A stretch of DNA of 64,000 nt from Chthoniobacterales bacterium (GCA_019747895.1 JAIEQF010000007.1:56530-120529), one strand, 5' to 3'; positions 26,880 through 36,171 are shown, counted from the first letter of the stretch. The notes: generated from the sequence alone by a model not told the origin. Numbers and translations: made by a program.

Positions 26880-27557
26880 TTACTGAATCGCCTTCAACCA
26901 GCGGCTAAAAAGACGGTACTTCAAACAGCTTCTCAAGGATTGAGTGAAATATTGAAGTCTATCTTCAGCTTCTTGAAGAGGCTCTGTTAGATCATTACCA
27001 GGACGTGGCTTTTGCCATGCAAGAAATGGTGAAGTTACCCAAGTTTTTAATTGAAACTTATCATAAAGATTATCAATGTTTGGTCGCTTTTCAAGAGGCC
27101 CTGGAAGATCATACCATTGCAGCAGTCGATCATATGAGGTCTGATTATAAATAATAAAATGTGCTGCTACTGCATGCAGGCATTCAATGATTTCTACTTC
27201 TATTGATTGCTGTGACTTAAAATTAAGCCGCAGTGTTTTAGGATGAACGTACATAGCGCCTCCAAGAAAAATATCCCATCGGTTTTTTTCTTTTAGTAAG
27301 TATTCAAAAACAGCGGGCCATGTCTGCATAGCCTCTCGAACGTCACAATCATCTTCTAATACGATCAAATAAGGCCAAGCCTTCTCTTTGGCCTGAGTAA
27401 TGAGATCAAGATGACTCATCGTACATCCTATTTGTTTATGCTCATCTGGTGTTACAACAAAACGCTCACACTCCAGCCCATAAGGAAGCATCGCTTGTTG
27501 CACAGCAGTGAACAATTTTTCCTGAGACTCAAGATTAATAACAAAGGCTTTATTCAT
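26880..27557 (-). CDS. GT25 family glycosyltransferase
   Basis: 225 aa, paralogue of the gene at 24432-25163. MNKAFVINLESQEKLFTAVQ, IGCTMSHLDLI and YLIVLEDDCDVREAM match it almost position for position through PFLAWQKPRP, then the C-termini differ. The start overlaps the previous stop by one base (TAATG), a coupled arrangement. Two GT25 genes separated by one methyltransferase and one GT2 gene suggest an old local duplication. Confidence 0.9.
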   Translation of the reverse strand: MNKAFVINLESQEKLFTAVQQAMLPYGLECERFVVTPDEHKQIGCTMSHLDLITQAKEKAWPYLIVLEDDCDVREAMQTWPAVFEYLLKEKNRWDIFLGGAMYVHPKTLRLNFKSQQSIEVEIIECLHAVAAHFIIYNQTSYDRLLQWYDLPGPLEKRPNIDNLYDKFQLKTWVTSPFLAWQKPRPGNDLTEPLQEAEDRLQYFTQSLRSCLKYRLFSRWLKAIQ

Positions 27558-28693
27558 TATTTTGTTAATATATTTAGAGCGAATTTTGAGTAATTTTCTC
27601 GAAATTGCTCTCGCGTGTGATGCTTTCGTGCATGTGCATAGGAAGTTTCTGCACGCTGTTGAACCTCTTGATCAGAAAGAGCAGCAAATAATCTGGCTGT
27701 TTCCATGACCGCTTCAACAGTTCCATTTTTTATTAGCATTCCAAAATCCCCAAGATCAACGGAAGTTTCACGCGTACAAATCGGAACCATACCAGCATGC
27801 ATACAATGAATGACGCTTCCTGCGCCACCCTCAGCAGCTCCCGGATAAATAATGGCAGCATGAGCCTGTGCGATTGCTTGAAACTCAGGAGAAGCCATAT
27901 CAATCCAACCATGCAAATGAATATTGGGAGTATGCAATAATTCCTTTTGATAACATTGATAAAAATCAGATTCTTTTTCAGGACGTCCACAAACTGTTAG
28001 CGAAAGCTCGGGCAACTTAGAAAAGGCTTCTAGGACAAGGTCCAATCCTTTTTGCACCATTCCAAAACTTCCTACCCAAAGAAATTTTTTCTTTGCTTTT
28101 GAAAAATTGCGTTCTTCGGGCCAGGAAAATTCATAAGCCGAAGAGATTGGAATGCGCGTTATCGGTTTTTTTGCAAAAGAAAAACTCTCCATCGTATATT
28201 CATTTCCAAGAACAGTCACATGATCAGCAAACTCGACACTTCGCGTCGGCTCTACTTGTCGACGCGGCATCAATGAAATCTGTCGTCGCTCCAGAAGTGA
28301 GGCCAAACGATCGGTTTCACTGCGATTATAGGTCAACCAGTGAGGGCCTGTAGCATGAAGAATCCTCAAACATTCTTTTGGTAAATGAGCATCCCATCGC
28401 TCTAGCTGCCCATGAATGTCAATGACAACACAACAATCTCTTGGTGGAACATAAGTCTGATTATTATAATCTACCACTTCAACAGTAAAACCGAGTTCTT
28501 GATAAATTTGAGCCATAACAACAACCTCAAAAGCATTAGTATGACCACGGGCTTTTGGCGAGTGATGGCCTTCTCTAAAAGGCCACGCAATGTAGCTTAA
28601 TACAACTGTTCCTTTTGAAGGAGAGGTTGGCAAAAGGCGCACTGAAGCCTGGCGTTGTTTTTGAAAGATAAAATTTTTCAGACGCTGGAACAT
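27557..28693 (-). CDS. GT4 family glycosyltransferase
   Basis: 378 aa, GT-B fold. KKFLWVGSFGMVQKGLDLVL (about 205-225), LSLTVCGRPE and the donor loop YPGAAEGGAGSVIHCMHAGM (about 285-305) identify a GT4-like enzyme; the usual E-x7-E motif is modified. The basic N-terminus (FQRLKNFIFQKQRQASVRLL) could contact the membrane. One-base stop-start overlap with the GT25 gene downstream. Confidence 0.85.
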   Translation of the reverse strand: MFQRLKNFIFQKQRQASVRLLPTSPSKGTVVLSYIAWPFREGHHSPKARGHTNAFEVVVMAQIYQELGFTVEVVDYNNQTYVPPRDCCVVIDIHGQLERWDAHLPKECLRILHATGPHWLTYNRSETDRLASLLERRQISLMPRRQVEPTRSVEFADHVTVLGNEYTMESFSFAKKPITRIPISSAYEFSWPEERNFSKAKKKFLWVGSFGMVQKGLDLVLEAFSKLPELSLTVCGRPEKESDFYQCYQKELLHTPNIHLHGWIDMASPEFQAIAQAHAAIIYPGAAEGGAGSVIHCMHAGMVPICTRETSVDLGDFGMLIKNGTVEAVMETARLFAALSDQEVQQRAETSYAHARKHHTREQFRENYSKFALNILTK

Positions 28694-28695
28694 AT

Positions 28696-29658
28696 TTAAT
28701 ATGGAAGTAATTTTTTGATTTTAAGTAGCCAAGAAGGATCAAGACTAACTTCTTTTAATTTTTTTTCATTTTCTAAAAAACTTCTTGCTCTTCTCTTAGG
28801 AGTTGTGAGCTTAAAAAGTCGCCTCCAGAAAAAATCAGGCATCCAACTCATATTACAACTTAAAAGCCGCACCATCTCTTGATCGAGAGCTGTACGAATA
28901 TAAAGTTGACCTGTTGCAGAAACCCAAAGACGCTTCACCTCCGTTCTATTAAGAATTTTTTGAGGAGCAGGTTCATATTCATAAACCATCGCCAAAGCAT
29001 CATCAAAAGCTTCTCCTGCAATAATCTCAGAAGCACGACATGTCTTTACATTTTCCCGCCGACAAAATTCTTCAAAAGCATCCATCTCATTAAAAGAAAG
29101 TGTAACCTCGTGAAGAAGTCGTTCTTTCTGCGCTTGAAGATAGGCAGAATCATTAAAAATCTCATTGATACAGTTCACATAACGTTCCACAAGTGATCGT
29201 GATCCAATCCATCCGTTGAGGCACTTCCCACGACATTGCGTTGTTCCTTCAACATGAGCAAAACGCGATTGAATTTTATCAAGCGACTCCAAAAGAAGAG
29301 TATCACTATCAAATGTCCAAAAAGCATCGATGTTTTGATTCTTGAGAAATTCATGGATTAAAAACCATCGCCGAAAAACAAACTTGAGCCATTTTTCCAC
29401 ACCACCTTCTTTGGTGTAACGATGCCGCTCTCCTTGAATAACTTGAAAGACGCGTTCAAATTCCTGAACGGCTTCTCCTTTTGCATAATCTTCAAAGAAA
29501 AAAAACTCTGCAACTCCGCGAGCGAAACGACGATTACTTGCATCTCCTAACAAGATGATACGCTTTTTTGGATTCGTGCGGCGAGCCGCTTGCAATACCG
29601 ATCGCAAGTAGCTTGCAGGACCATAATGAATAAAAATGAGTGGCGCCGAAGAGAGCAT
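28696..29658 (-). CDS. GT-A-like glycosyltransferase candidate
   Basis: 320 aa. PLIFIHYGPASYLRSVLQAA at the start, ILLGDASNRRF and IDAFWTFDSDTLLLES (DSD metal-binding pattern) suggest a GT-A enzyme. CRGKCLNGWIG has a cysteine pair. The C-terminal 60 residues are very basic. I recognise no named family; the neighbours support a role in glycan assembly. Confidence 0.65.
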   Translation of the reverse strand: MLSSAPLIFIHYGPASYLRSVLQAARRTNPKKRIILLGDASNRRFARGVAEFFFFEDYAKGEAVQEFERVFQVIQGERHRYTKEGGVEKWLKFVFRRWFLIHEFLKNQNIDAFWTFDSDTLLLESLDKIQSRFAHVEGTTQCRGKCLNGWIGSRSLVERYVNCINEIFNDSAYLQAQKERLLHEVTLSFNEMDAFEEFCRRENVKTCRASEIIAGEAFDDALAMVYEYEPAPQKILNRTEVKRLWVSATGQLYIRTALDQEMVRLLSCNMSWMPDFFWRRLFKLTTPKRRARSFLENEKKLKEVSLDPSWLLKIKKLLPY

Positions 29659-29680
29659 AACGTCAAGCTAATCGATTTAT

Positions 29681-30334
29681 TTAGTTTAATAACCGTTGCT
29701 TTATTTTTTTTATAGCATCACGTACCCCCCAAACATGTCCAATCCAAGGAATCACTGGCGGCCCTGGAATGACCGCCAATCCTTGACGACGTGCCCATCG
29801 ATTATAGGCGTTAAAATTAGATTGATAGTACCGATTAGAATCTTTCCCAGAGGCAGCTGATGTTGGGTGAGAAACGTGATCTATATAGCCAGTGAGATTT
29901 TCATACCGACCCAAACTCTCCATTAAACTTGGAATCCATCGATCAACATAGGAGGCTCCTATAAAAAGTTTTGGGATATCTTTGGAAATAACTTGGTCCC
30001 ATTCTTTCAAAGGAAAATAATACATATCCATTCCCGGACAGATCTCTCCAGAAGGAATCTCGCGTCGATAAAAACCATAAACCTGATCTGGATTAGGAAC
30101 ATCAAAAGGATCTCTTGTTAAAACAACATCTGTATTACACCAGACCATGGCTTTCCCTGTAGCCATTTTCCTCGCTTTAAGTAGAAGATGTCCGATCGGG
30201 ACCAAATTGGCTCCAGCAATCCATGGTAAAGGATCGAGATTGAAATGAGCGATGCTCTTTTCAAGTTCTTTCTGAGCATGCACCAGTCGTGCGTTCGGGG
30301 CTTCAATTTTTAAATAAACAATCGGGAATTTCAT
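29681..30334 (-). CDS. Unrecognised GT-A-like protein
   Basis: 217 aa from the ATG at 30334 (a longer frame would overlap the upstream gene). The region KMATGKAMVWCNTDVVLTRD, followed by PFDVPN, has an N-T-D acidic site like the DxD of GT-A enzymes; FYRREIPSGEICPGMDMYYF and FIGASYVDRWIPSLME could be substrate loops. No membrane helix. Likely a small sugar transferase; this is by analogy only. Confidence 0.6.
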   Translation of the reverse strand: MKFPIVYLKIEAPNARLVHAQKELEKSIAHFNLDPLPWIAGANLVPIGHLLLKARKMATGKAMVWCNTDVVLTRDPFDVPNPDQVYGFYRREIPSGEICPGMDMYYFPLKEWDQVISKDIPKLFIGASYVDRWIPSLMESLGRYENLTGYIDHVSHPTSAASGKDSNRYYQSNFNAYNRWARRQGLAVIPGPPVIPWIGHVWGVRDAIKKIKQRLLN

Positions 30335-30342
30335 AAAAAAAT

Positions 30343-31248
30343 TTACCAATAACAACCATTCTCAATTTTTTCCCATCCTACAGGCCGTTCGTTTTCGAGC
30401 GGCCGAGACCAAGCTTCTGTCATGATGGATTGATATTTTAAAAAGGCAGGATGCTCTGCCCAACGCCATCCTGAAATTCCAAAAAGAAGTTGTGTTGCTC
30501 CTCCAAGATGAAGGGAAATCTTTCCCATTTTTTTGATCGCAGCTGCCAGGGGAAATCCATAGGCACCACATCCTACAATGGCTACGTCAAAACTTTCTTT
30601 TTTCACCTGCTCTTCCAAATTTTTCAGTGTTGCTGACCAAGAGACAAACTCGGTTGCATTGCCTGTAATGGTTTGAGGTGCTTTGATCATTTTTAATTCA
30701 AATTCAGGAAGCATCTTGGAATTTGTAAAAATTTTTTCCCGTACTGTGGAGTACTGCTTGTTAATCGACTCCACAAAAGGATGGATAACGAGAACCTTTA
30801 ATCCTTGCAATTTTGACGACCAAGGATCCTCAGAAAAATAAGGTTCTAGAGAACCAAGTGCTGCCGACTCTGCTTTCTTAGCATATCTCTTAATAAGCCA
30901 CCCATGATAAGGTGCTTCGATCAGACCTAAAATATCAACATAAGAGAGAGCTTCCAAATAAATATCAGTAAAAAGTTTTACTTCTTCAACTGTTGGTGGA
31001 AAAACACCAGCATGCTGCATTAACTTTTCTCGTAATGCTAATGTCACTTCTCCTTCTGATAATAACTTACCAATGGTATATCCCTCCATCCATCCAAGAC
31101 GTGCGACAAGATAAGGGTTTTTTTCTTGCAGCGCTTGAGCAATCTTAGCACCGCACTCTGGTTGCTCCAATGATGGCGCTATGGGAATACCCGCTCGGTA
31201 ATTGCTCAACATTTCCCTGAATTTTCCTATGATGATTTTGGTTAGCAT
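30343..31248 (-). CDS. GT-D fold (DUF1792-like) glycosyltransferase candidate
   Basis: 301 aa. NPYLVARLGWMEGYTIGKLL corresponds to the R-x-G-x-x-E start of GT-D/DUF1792 proteins, and SFDVAIVGCGAYGFPLAAAI with KKMGKISLHLGGATQLLFGI is the nucleotide-binding end typical of that group. KVLVIHPFVESINKQYSTVR sits between. GT-D enzymes transfer glucose to glycoprotein or glycan acceptors. Followed after 8 bp by the next gene. Assignment rests on motif memory. Confidence 0.65.
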   Translation of the reverse strand: MLTKIIIGKFREMLSNYRAGIPIAPSLEQPECGAKIAQALQEKNPYLVARLGWMEGYTIGKLLSEGEVTLALREKLMQHAGVFPPTVEEVKLFTDIYLEALSYVDILGLIEAPYHGWLIKRYAKKAESAALGSLEPYFSEDPWSSKLQGLKVLVIHPFVESINKQYSTVREKIFTNSKMLPEFELKMIKAPQTITGNATEFVSWSATLKNLEEQVKKESFDVAIVGCGAYGFPLAAAIKKMGKISLHLGGATQLLFGISGWRWAEHPAFLKYQSIMTEAWSRPLENERPVGWEKIENGCYW

Positions 31249-31257
31249 TAGAAAAAC

Positions 31258-32136
31258 TTAAAACTTCGAAAGAAAAACTTTGTACAGATGCATTAAAAAA
31301 CCCGTGAGACTAACTAACGAAAACTTTTTTTCAAAAGAATTACACATTGTTAATCCAAGCACCTTTCTTCTCAATGAAAGAGGAATAGGAAGCTTCTCTT
31401 TTCTAATAAACCATTCGAATGCTACAAAGTAACTTATACAATAGTTGGCTTGAAGATTCGTTAATGACCCTTCGTGACTTTGAAAACAAAACAAAGGCTT
31501 TTCAAGATAAGCAACCTTACTATTTTCCAAAAGCGACCCTGCAATCATTAAGGCATCAGTCCCCATAGCCCATTTGATAGGATCATAGATACGAAAGGCT
31601 GGAATTTCTGTATAAAAATGTTTTTTAACAGCATCAAGAGGCAAGATGCAAGCTGCAGGAGAAATAGGAAGAGTCTGTTCAATTAATAATTTTTTTAATG
31701 CTTTTTCTGAAGAATCTCTCCTATCAAATCCTTGTGAATATAAAGTTGGGGCAAAGCCATCTTCAAAAATAATTTTCACTGCTGAAATAATGACATTCAC
31801 TTGTTCTTTTTTCATGAGAGCTACCGCCTGCTCATAAAAAGGACCACAAAGATAGTCATCACTCCAGTGCCAATGAACATGGGTTCCCGAAGCCTGAGAG
31901 AGTGCATGCTGCCAATTAAAAATAGGACCACAAGAACTTGGCGGCTGAGTCAGCTTTAGTTTTTTAAAATTTTTATATTTACTGGCCAGTTCTTGCAGCG
32001 TGTTATCAGAACTGTGATTATCAGAAACAATCACTTCAAAAACTTCTTCGCAATCGTATTTCATAATACGATCTAACGCCTCACAAACCATGGCTACTCT
32101 GTTAAAAGTAGGAATGAGAATCGATATTTTAATCAT
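31258..32136 (-). CDS. GT2 family glycosyltransferase
   Basis: 292 aa from the ATG at 32136, which overlaps the stop of the epimerase gene as ATGA; a longer frame to 32157 is less likely. MIKISILIPTFNRVAMVCEA, VIVSDNHSSDNTL and HVHWHWSDDYLCGPFYE are GT2 features of the abequosyltransferase-like subgroup. This fits the upstream CDP-paratose epimerase-like gene, since 3,6-dideoxyhexoses would need a matching transferase; that link is inference. Confidence 0.87.
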   Translation of the reverse strand: MIKISILIPTFNRVAMVCEALDRIMKYDCEEVFEVIVSDNHSSDNTLQELASKYKNFKKLKLTQPPSSCGPIFNWQHALSQASGTHVHWHWSDDYLCGPFYEQAVALMKKEQVNVIISAVKIIFEDGFAPTLYSQGFDRRDSSEKALKKLLIEQTLPISPAACILPLDAVKKHFYTEIPAFRIYDPIKWAMGTDALMIAGSLLENSKVAYLEKPLFCFQSHEGSLTNLQANYCISYFVAFEWFIRKEKLPIPLSLRRKVLGLTMCNSFEKKFSLVSLTGFLMHLYKVFLSKF

Positions 32137-33158
32137 ACGAGGTTTTTCTGAATCCAATCACACATTTGTTCTATTCCTGTTCTAGAATCTATTTGAGGAA
32201 CCCAACCAAATAACCTCTTAACTTTACTACAATCTGCAATAAAAACTTTTTGGTCACTTGCTCGAGGAGTGAGTTTTTCATAGGCAAGTTTTTTTCCTGT
32301 TATGGATTCTAAGAGAGCAAAGAGCTCTAACAAAGAAAGACTAGCATCGTGGCCTCCTCCAATATTGAAGGCCTCTCCAGCAGTCAGTTCATTTTTATCA
32401 ATAATAGCGTAATAGAGACGTACAATATCATCACCATGCAAAAGATCGCGCACTTGCTTCCCATTTCCTGCAATCGTAAAAGGTGTTACTAAACTTTGTT
32501 TCTTCTGCTCTAAAGCTTGATAGCAAAACCAACTGACCCAGCCCTGATCAAAAGAAGGAAATTGTCTGCCACCATACATTGAAGAATGTCGAAGCACCAC
32601 AGTAGGCAACTCAAAAATACGTGCGTAATCAAGCATGTACTGATCTGCTGCCCCCTTGGAACACCCATATGGAGAGCAAAACTCTAACGGGATTTTTTCG
32701 TCAAATCCTTTTGGGAAATCAAGACACTCATAACGCGTTGCTGTCTCGCGATAGTGATACTCTTCCAAATCTCCATAAACTTTATTGGTGGAAGAATAGA
32801 TAATCTGTGCTTGAGGAGAATGGAATCGTGCGGCCTCTAAAAGATTAATGGTTCCCATGGCATTCACTTCAAAATCGTAACGTGGGTTAGCAATGGAGGT
32901 CGTCATCGCGACTTGTCCCACCAAATGAAAAATGGCATCTGGTTGTGTGTTGCTCACTACCCGCATTACATCATGAGCATTTCGAATATCCCCATGAATA
33001 AAGCTGAACGTTCCTTGATCACGAAGCCATTGAAGATTGTTGATAGCTCCCCGACTCGATAAATTATCAAAGAGAACAAGATCCTCTCCACGCCGCAGTG
33101 CCTCAGCAGCAAGGTTGCTACCTAAAAATCCACATCCACCAGTGATGAGTAGTTTCAT
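32133..33158 (-). CDS. NAD-dependent epimerase, CDP-paratose 2-epimerase (RfbE)-like
   Basis: 341 aa, extended SDR. MKLLITGGCGFLGSNLA is the dinucleotide site; SSTNKVYGD, SPYGCSKGAADQYMLDYAR and VLRHSSMYGGRQFPSFDQGW are the distinctive blocks of CDP-paratose/CDP-tyvelose 2-epimerases. The family epimerises CDP-paratose to CDP-tyvelose. I do not see the CDP-glucose dehydratase or other pathway genes in this window, so the substrate is tentative. The start overlaps the upstream SDR stop by 4 bp. Confidence 0.83.
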   Translation of the reverse strand: MKLLITGGCGFLGSNLAAEALRRGEDLVLFDNLSSRGAINNLQWLRDQGTFSFIHGDIRNAHDVMRVVSNTQPDAIFHLVGQVAMTTSIANPRYDFEVNAMGTINLLEAARFHSPQAQIIYSSTNKVYGDLEEYHYRETATRYECLDFPKGFDEKIPLEFCSPYGCSKGAADQYMLDYARIFELPTVVLRHSSMYGGRQFPSFDQGWVSWFCYQALEQKKQSLVTPFTIAGNGKQVRDLLHGDDIVRLYYAIIDKNELTAGEAFNIGGGHDASLSLLELFALLESITGKKLAYEKLTPRASDQKVFIADCSKVKRLFGWVPQIDSRTGIEQMCDWIQKNLV

Positions 33159-34033
33159 ATTAATTGATAATGTTTTTCCAATCCTTGTCGAAGAGGTAAT
33201 TTTAGTTGAAATCCGGGAGGTAACTTCTGTGCTGCCTCCTGCAAAGTAACATCAGCTTGATCGAGCAAGGCATCAAAAACAATATTACCTCCTCCTCTGC
33301 CAGAGATCTGTTGCAACTCTTCTACAAGCTCACGAACGGTTGTTAATGTTCCCGAACCAATATCCCAATGGGAAACAAGACCAGCTGGAGAAGCTGTTAT
33401 CGCTCCCAAAATGCCAGCAACAGCATCTGTGATATAGAGCCAATCTCCCAACGCCGTACCGTTACTAAAGATCGCTGGTTTGTTGTCTTTCAATTGCTTC
33501 GCTGCATAACTTAAGACACTCAGAAAATGATCATCAGGTCCGAAAGTATGATAGATTGTTCCAAAGATCGTAGCTCCTTTAAAATCTTCACTCCACATTT
33601 CTGCTAATCGGGAAGAGGCTTCTTTCGTTGCAACATAAGGATTATTTTTGAAGGAAGGAATCGCATGAATCGCTTTTTCGTAAAATGTTTTTGCCAGAAA
33701 TACTTTTGGATTTTTAACGGCACGTTTTTTGATCAAGCTTAATAAACGTTCTGTTCCAACAATGTTAACTTGGATGCATTCAGCCCACTCTCTCTTGGCC
33801 GATTTGACACCAGCCGCAGCTAGATGAATGACACACTCGAGCGTTTCCCATGGAATATTTTCCAATCCCTCGCCCGTGACAAGATTACCTTGGATCCATT
33901 GAAAATTTTTTTTGTTTTTAAAAGAGCTAATGTTACTTCTACCAAAAACAATCACATCATGGTCTTCTTCTAAAAGAACCTTGATCACATTTCGTCCAAT
34001 AAATCCAGACCCGCCAGTGACTAGTGTTTTCAT
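33155..34033 (-). CDS. NAD-dependent epimerase/dehydratase (extended SDR)
   Basis: 292 aa. MKTLVTGGSGFIGRNVIKVL, VIHLAAAGV and YVATKEASS (Tyr-x-x-x-Lys) define the SDR core; GDWLYITDAVAGIL is the usual C-terminal motif. Possibly a reductase or synthase step after the 2-epimerase partner (for example CDP-abequose synthase-like), but I cannot assign it. Coupled to the downstream epimerase gene by ATGA, and 8 bp after the ABC ATPase gene. Confidence 0.85.
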   Translation of the reverse strand: MKTLVTGGSGFIGRNVIKVLLEEDHDVIVFGRSNISSFKNKKNFQWIQGNLVTGEGLENIPWETLECVIHLAAAGVKSAKREWAECIQVNIVGTERLLSLIKKRAVKNPKVFLAKTFYEKAIHAIPSFKNNPYVATKEASSRLAEMWSEDFKGATIFGTIYHTFGPDDHFLSVLSYAAKQLKDNKPAIFSNGTALGDWLYITDAVAGILGAITASPAGLVSHWDIGSGTLTTVRELVEELQQISGRGGGNIVFDALLDQADVTLQEAAQKLPPGFQLKLPLRQGLEKHYQLI

Positions 34034-34041
34034 AGTTTCAT

Positions 34042-35232
34042 CTAAATCTTCTCCCCAACACCAAGCTCCATCTTTCCTCTTCCACTTTCTGTGCGACGAT
34101 CAAGTCCTCCATCAGGCATTACAATCCAGGCCTCTCTCGCCCCTGACTTAAGTAAAAAATGATTGTCAATTTCAGCTTCTTGCACAGATCGTTTTCGAGA
34201 AACAATGCTCACCGAAATATCAGGAGCCGCACTCCATGTTGGTTCTGTCCGTATTGTCTTCATGCGACTTTTGGAAATCCAACCAACATCAATCGTTCGG
34301 ATTCCATCAGGCGTTTCAATCGCAGCATTAAAAACCAAATGCCCATCAGGAAGCTGCTGAGCGAGCAGCTGTGCTATTTTTCCAGCCTGCAGTCCCACAT
34401 GACTCTCTGCAGCACCAGAAAGCGCATCCTCAGCATGCGAAAGATGAAGTGACTCCAAATATTTTCCTGTCACTTCACGCGCGGTCCCATGCTCAACAAG
34501 TCGGCCTTCTTGCAAAAGGACACCATGCGTGCAAAGCTCCAGCACACTTTGTGCGGAGTGACTCACAAAAAGAACAGTTGTCCCTGAGTCACGAATTTCA
34601 CTAATACGATTGAGGCATTTTTCTTGGAACTTAGCGTCGCCCACTGCCAAGACTTCATCGAGAATCAAGATCTCAGGCTCTAAGTGCGCTGCCACAGCAA
34701 AAGCAAGTCGCACACGCATCCCACTAGAATAGCGCTTCACCGGCGTCTCCATAAAGTCAGGGATTTCAGCAAACTCTACAATACGATCGTAGCGATCATT
34801 GATCTCTTTTTGTTTTAAACCAAGAATGCTTCCATTCAGATAGACATTCTCTTTTCCCGTGAGATCGTAATTAAAACCTGTGCCAACTTCTAGCAAACTT
34901 GCAATACGTCCTCGAATCGAGATTCTACCTTCTGTTGGGGCTGTGATGCGTGAAAGAAGTTTGAGCAGCGTTGACTTTCCAGAACCATTGCGTCCCATGA
35001 TTCCAACAACATCACCTTTTTTAATTTCTAAATTAATATCTTGAAGCGCCCAAAAATCATAAGGCGTCGGCATGCGATCAGTCTGATGATCAAAAACTGA
35101 GGCGTGCGGATCGGGCCGTCCCAATTTGCGAGCCACCCAGCTCTCAATCTGATCAACAAGCATCTGCCGGCTGATAACGCCGAGCCGATATTTTTTTGAC
35201 AGCTTTTCTATTTTTATTACAACGTCAGACAT
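34042..35232 (-). CDS. Wzt-type polysaccharide ABC exporter ATPase fused to a degenerate Uma2-like domain
   Basis: 396 aa. Residues 1 to about 250 are the ATPase: GIMGRNGSGKST (Walker A), YSSGMRVRLAFAVA (signature), ILILDEVLAVGD (Walker B) and FVSHS. It powers export of a lipid-linked O-antigen or teichoic-type polymer. Instead of a Wzt carbohydrate-binding domain, residues about 260-385 resemble Uma2 (DUF820) nucleases: HVGLQAGKIAQLLAQQLPDG, TIDVGWISKSR (Asp315), APDISVSIVSRK (near 337) and GAREAWIVMPD. The usual VEV.S Glu is Ser and the Lys of the E-x-K-x-x-x-Y stretch is missing, so it is probably not a nuclease. Confidence 0.85.
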   Translation of the reverse strand: MSDVVIKIEKLSKKYRLGVISRQMLVDQIESWVARKLGRPDPHASVFDHQTDRMPTPYDFWALQDINLEIKKGDVVGIMGRNGSGKSTLLKLLSRITAPTEGRISIRGRIASLLEVGTGFNYDLTGKENVYLNGSILGLKQKEINDRYDRIVEFAEIPDFMETPVKRYSSGMRVRLAFAVAAHLEPEILILDEVLAVGDAKFQEKCLNRISEIRDSGTTVLFVSHSAQSVLELCTHGVLLQEGRLVEHGTAREVTGKYLESLHLSHAEDALSGAAESHVGLQAGKIAQLLAQQLPDGHLVFNAAIETPDGIRTIDVGWISKSRMKTIRTEPTWSAAPDISVSIVSRKRSVQEAEIDNHFLLKSGAREAWIVMPDGGLDRRTESGRGKMELGVGEKI

Positions 35233-35262
35233 GAGAAGGCAGTAAAGGGTAAAGAGTTCTGC

Positions 35263-36171
35263 TCACAAAATATCGACGCAATGTCGTTCGGTTTTATTAA
35301 ACAAAAGCACTCCCATAAAAATCGTAATGATACTCACAATAAAACTGATTGAAACTTCGAAGAGCGTTACCGTTCCCTGCCCCATGAAGGCATAACGAAA
35401 AGCCTCGATGACCGAAACCATCGGATTGAGCAGATAAAGTGTGTGAATCGGACCAGGCGGCACAAGACTCAAGGGATAAACAACACAACTCCCATACATC
35501 CAAAGTTGAATAAAAAAAGTGAGCAAAATTTGAAGATCGCGAAACCGCGTTGTGATTGCTGAAACAAAACAACCGACACCAAGACCGAGCGCGCCCATTT
35601 GAATCAGCAGCACTGGCAGCACGATGATACGCCACCCCATGCTGATCGGCGCTCCATGCCACGCATACCATCCGTAAAAACCAAGAAATAAAGCCATCTG
35701 CATGACAAAGCCAACAAGATTGACAATGAGCTGAGAAATTGGAACAACCATTCGCGGAAAATAAACTTTATCAAAAAGGGTAGCATTCGAAATAAAAGTT
35801 GTCGCTGTTCCCGTCACACATGCCGAGAAGTAGCCCCAACAAACAGTTCCTGCCATAAAAAAGAGCATTGGAGGAATACCACCTGTAGAAATTTTAGCAA
35901 TGTTGGAAAAAACTAACGTAAACATCAAACTCGTAAAGAGGGGCTGAAGGAGATACCAAAGAGAGCCAAAGAAAGTCTGTTTGTAACGCGAGACATAGTC
36001 GCGATGCACCATACGCATGATGAGTTCGCGATATTCCCAAATTTCTTTCCATGGAACATGAAAGAGACTAACACGAGGCTCAATAACGGTTGTCCACGCA
36101 TCGCTGCGCGATGCAATTGGCAGTTCGCAGTTCGTAGTTCGTAGTTTGTATTTATTGTTTCGTTGCCTCAT
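35263..36171 (-). CDS. Wzm/TagG-type polysaccharide ABC exporter permease
   Basis: 302 aa from the ATG at 36171, the Met matching that used in the repeat at the PstC start. RELIMRMVHRDYVSRYKQT and FFGSLWYLLQPL are the standard ABC-2 polysaccharide permease start, then six membrane helices and a PLSLVPPGPIHTLYLLNPMV loop. Exports the polymer with the ATPase encoded 30 bp downstream. The first 25 or so residues (KLRTTNCELPIASRSD) come from repeat PE-4, so the native start was probably near the VSLFHVPWKE segment. Confidence 0.92.
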   Translation of the reverse strand: MRQRNNKYKLRTTNCELPIASRSDAWTTVIEPRVSLFHVPWKEIWEYRELIMRMVHRDYVSRYKQTFFGSLWYLLQPLFTSLMFTLVFSNIAKISTGGIPPMLFFMAGTVCWGYFSACVTGTATTFISNATLFDKVYFPRMVVPISQLIVNLVGFVMQMALFLGFYGWYAWHGAPISMGWRIIVLPVLLIQMGALGLGVGCFVSAITTRFRDLQILLTFFIQLWMYGSCVVYPLSLVPPGPIHTLYLLNPMVSVIEAFRYAFMGQGTVTLFEVSISFIVSIITIFMGVLLFNKTERHCVDIL

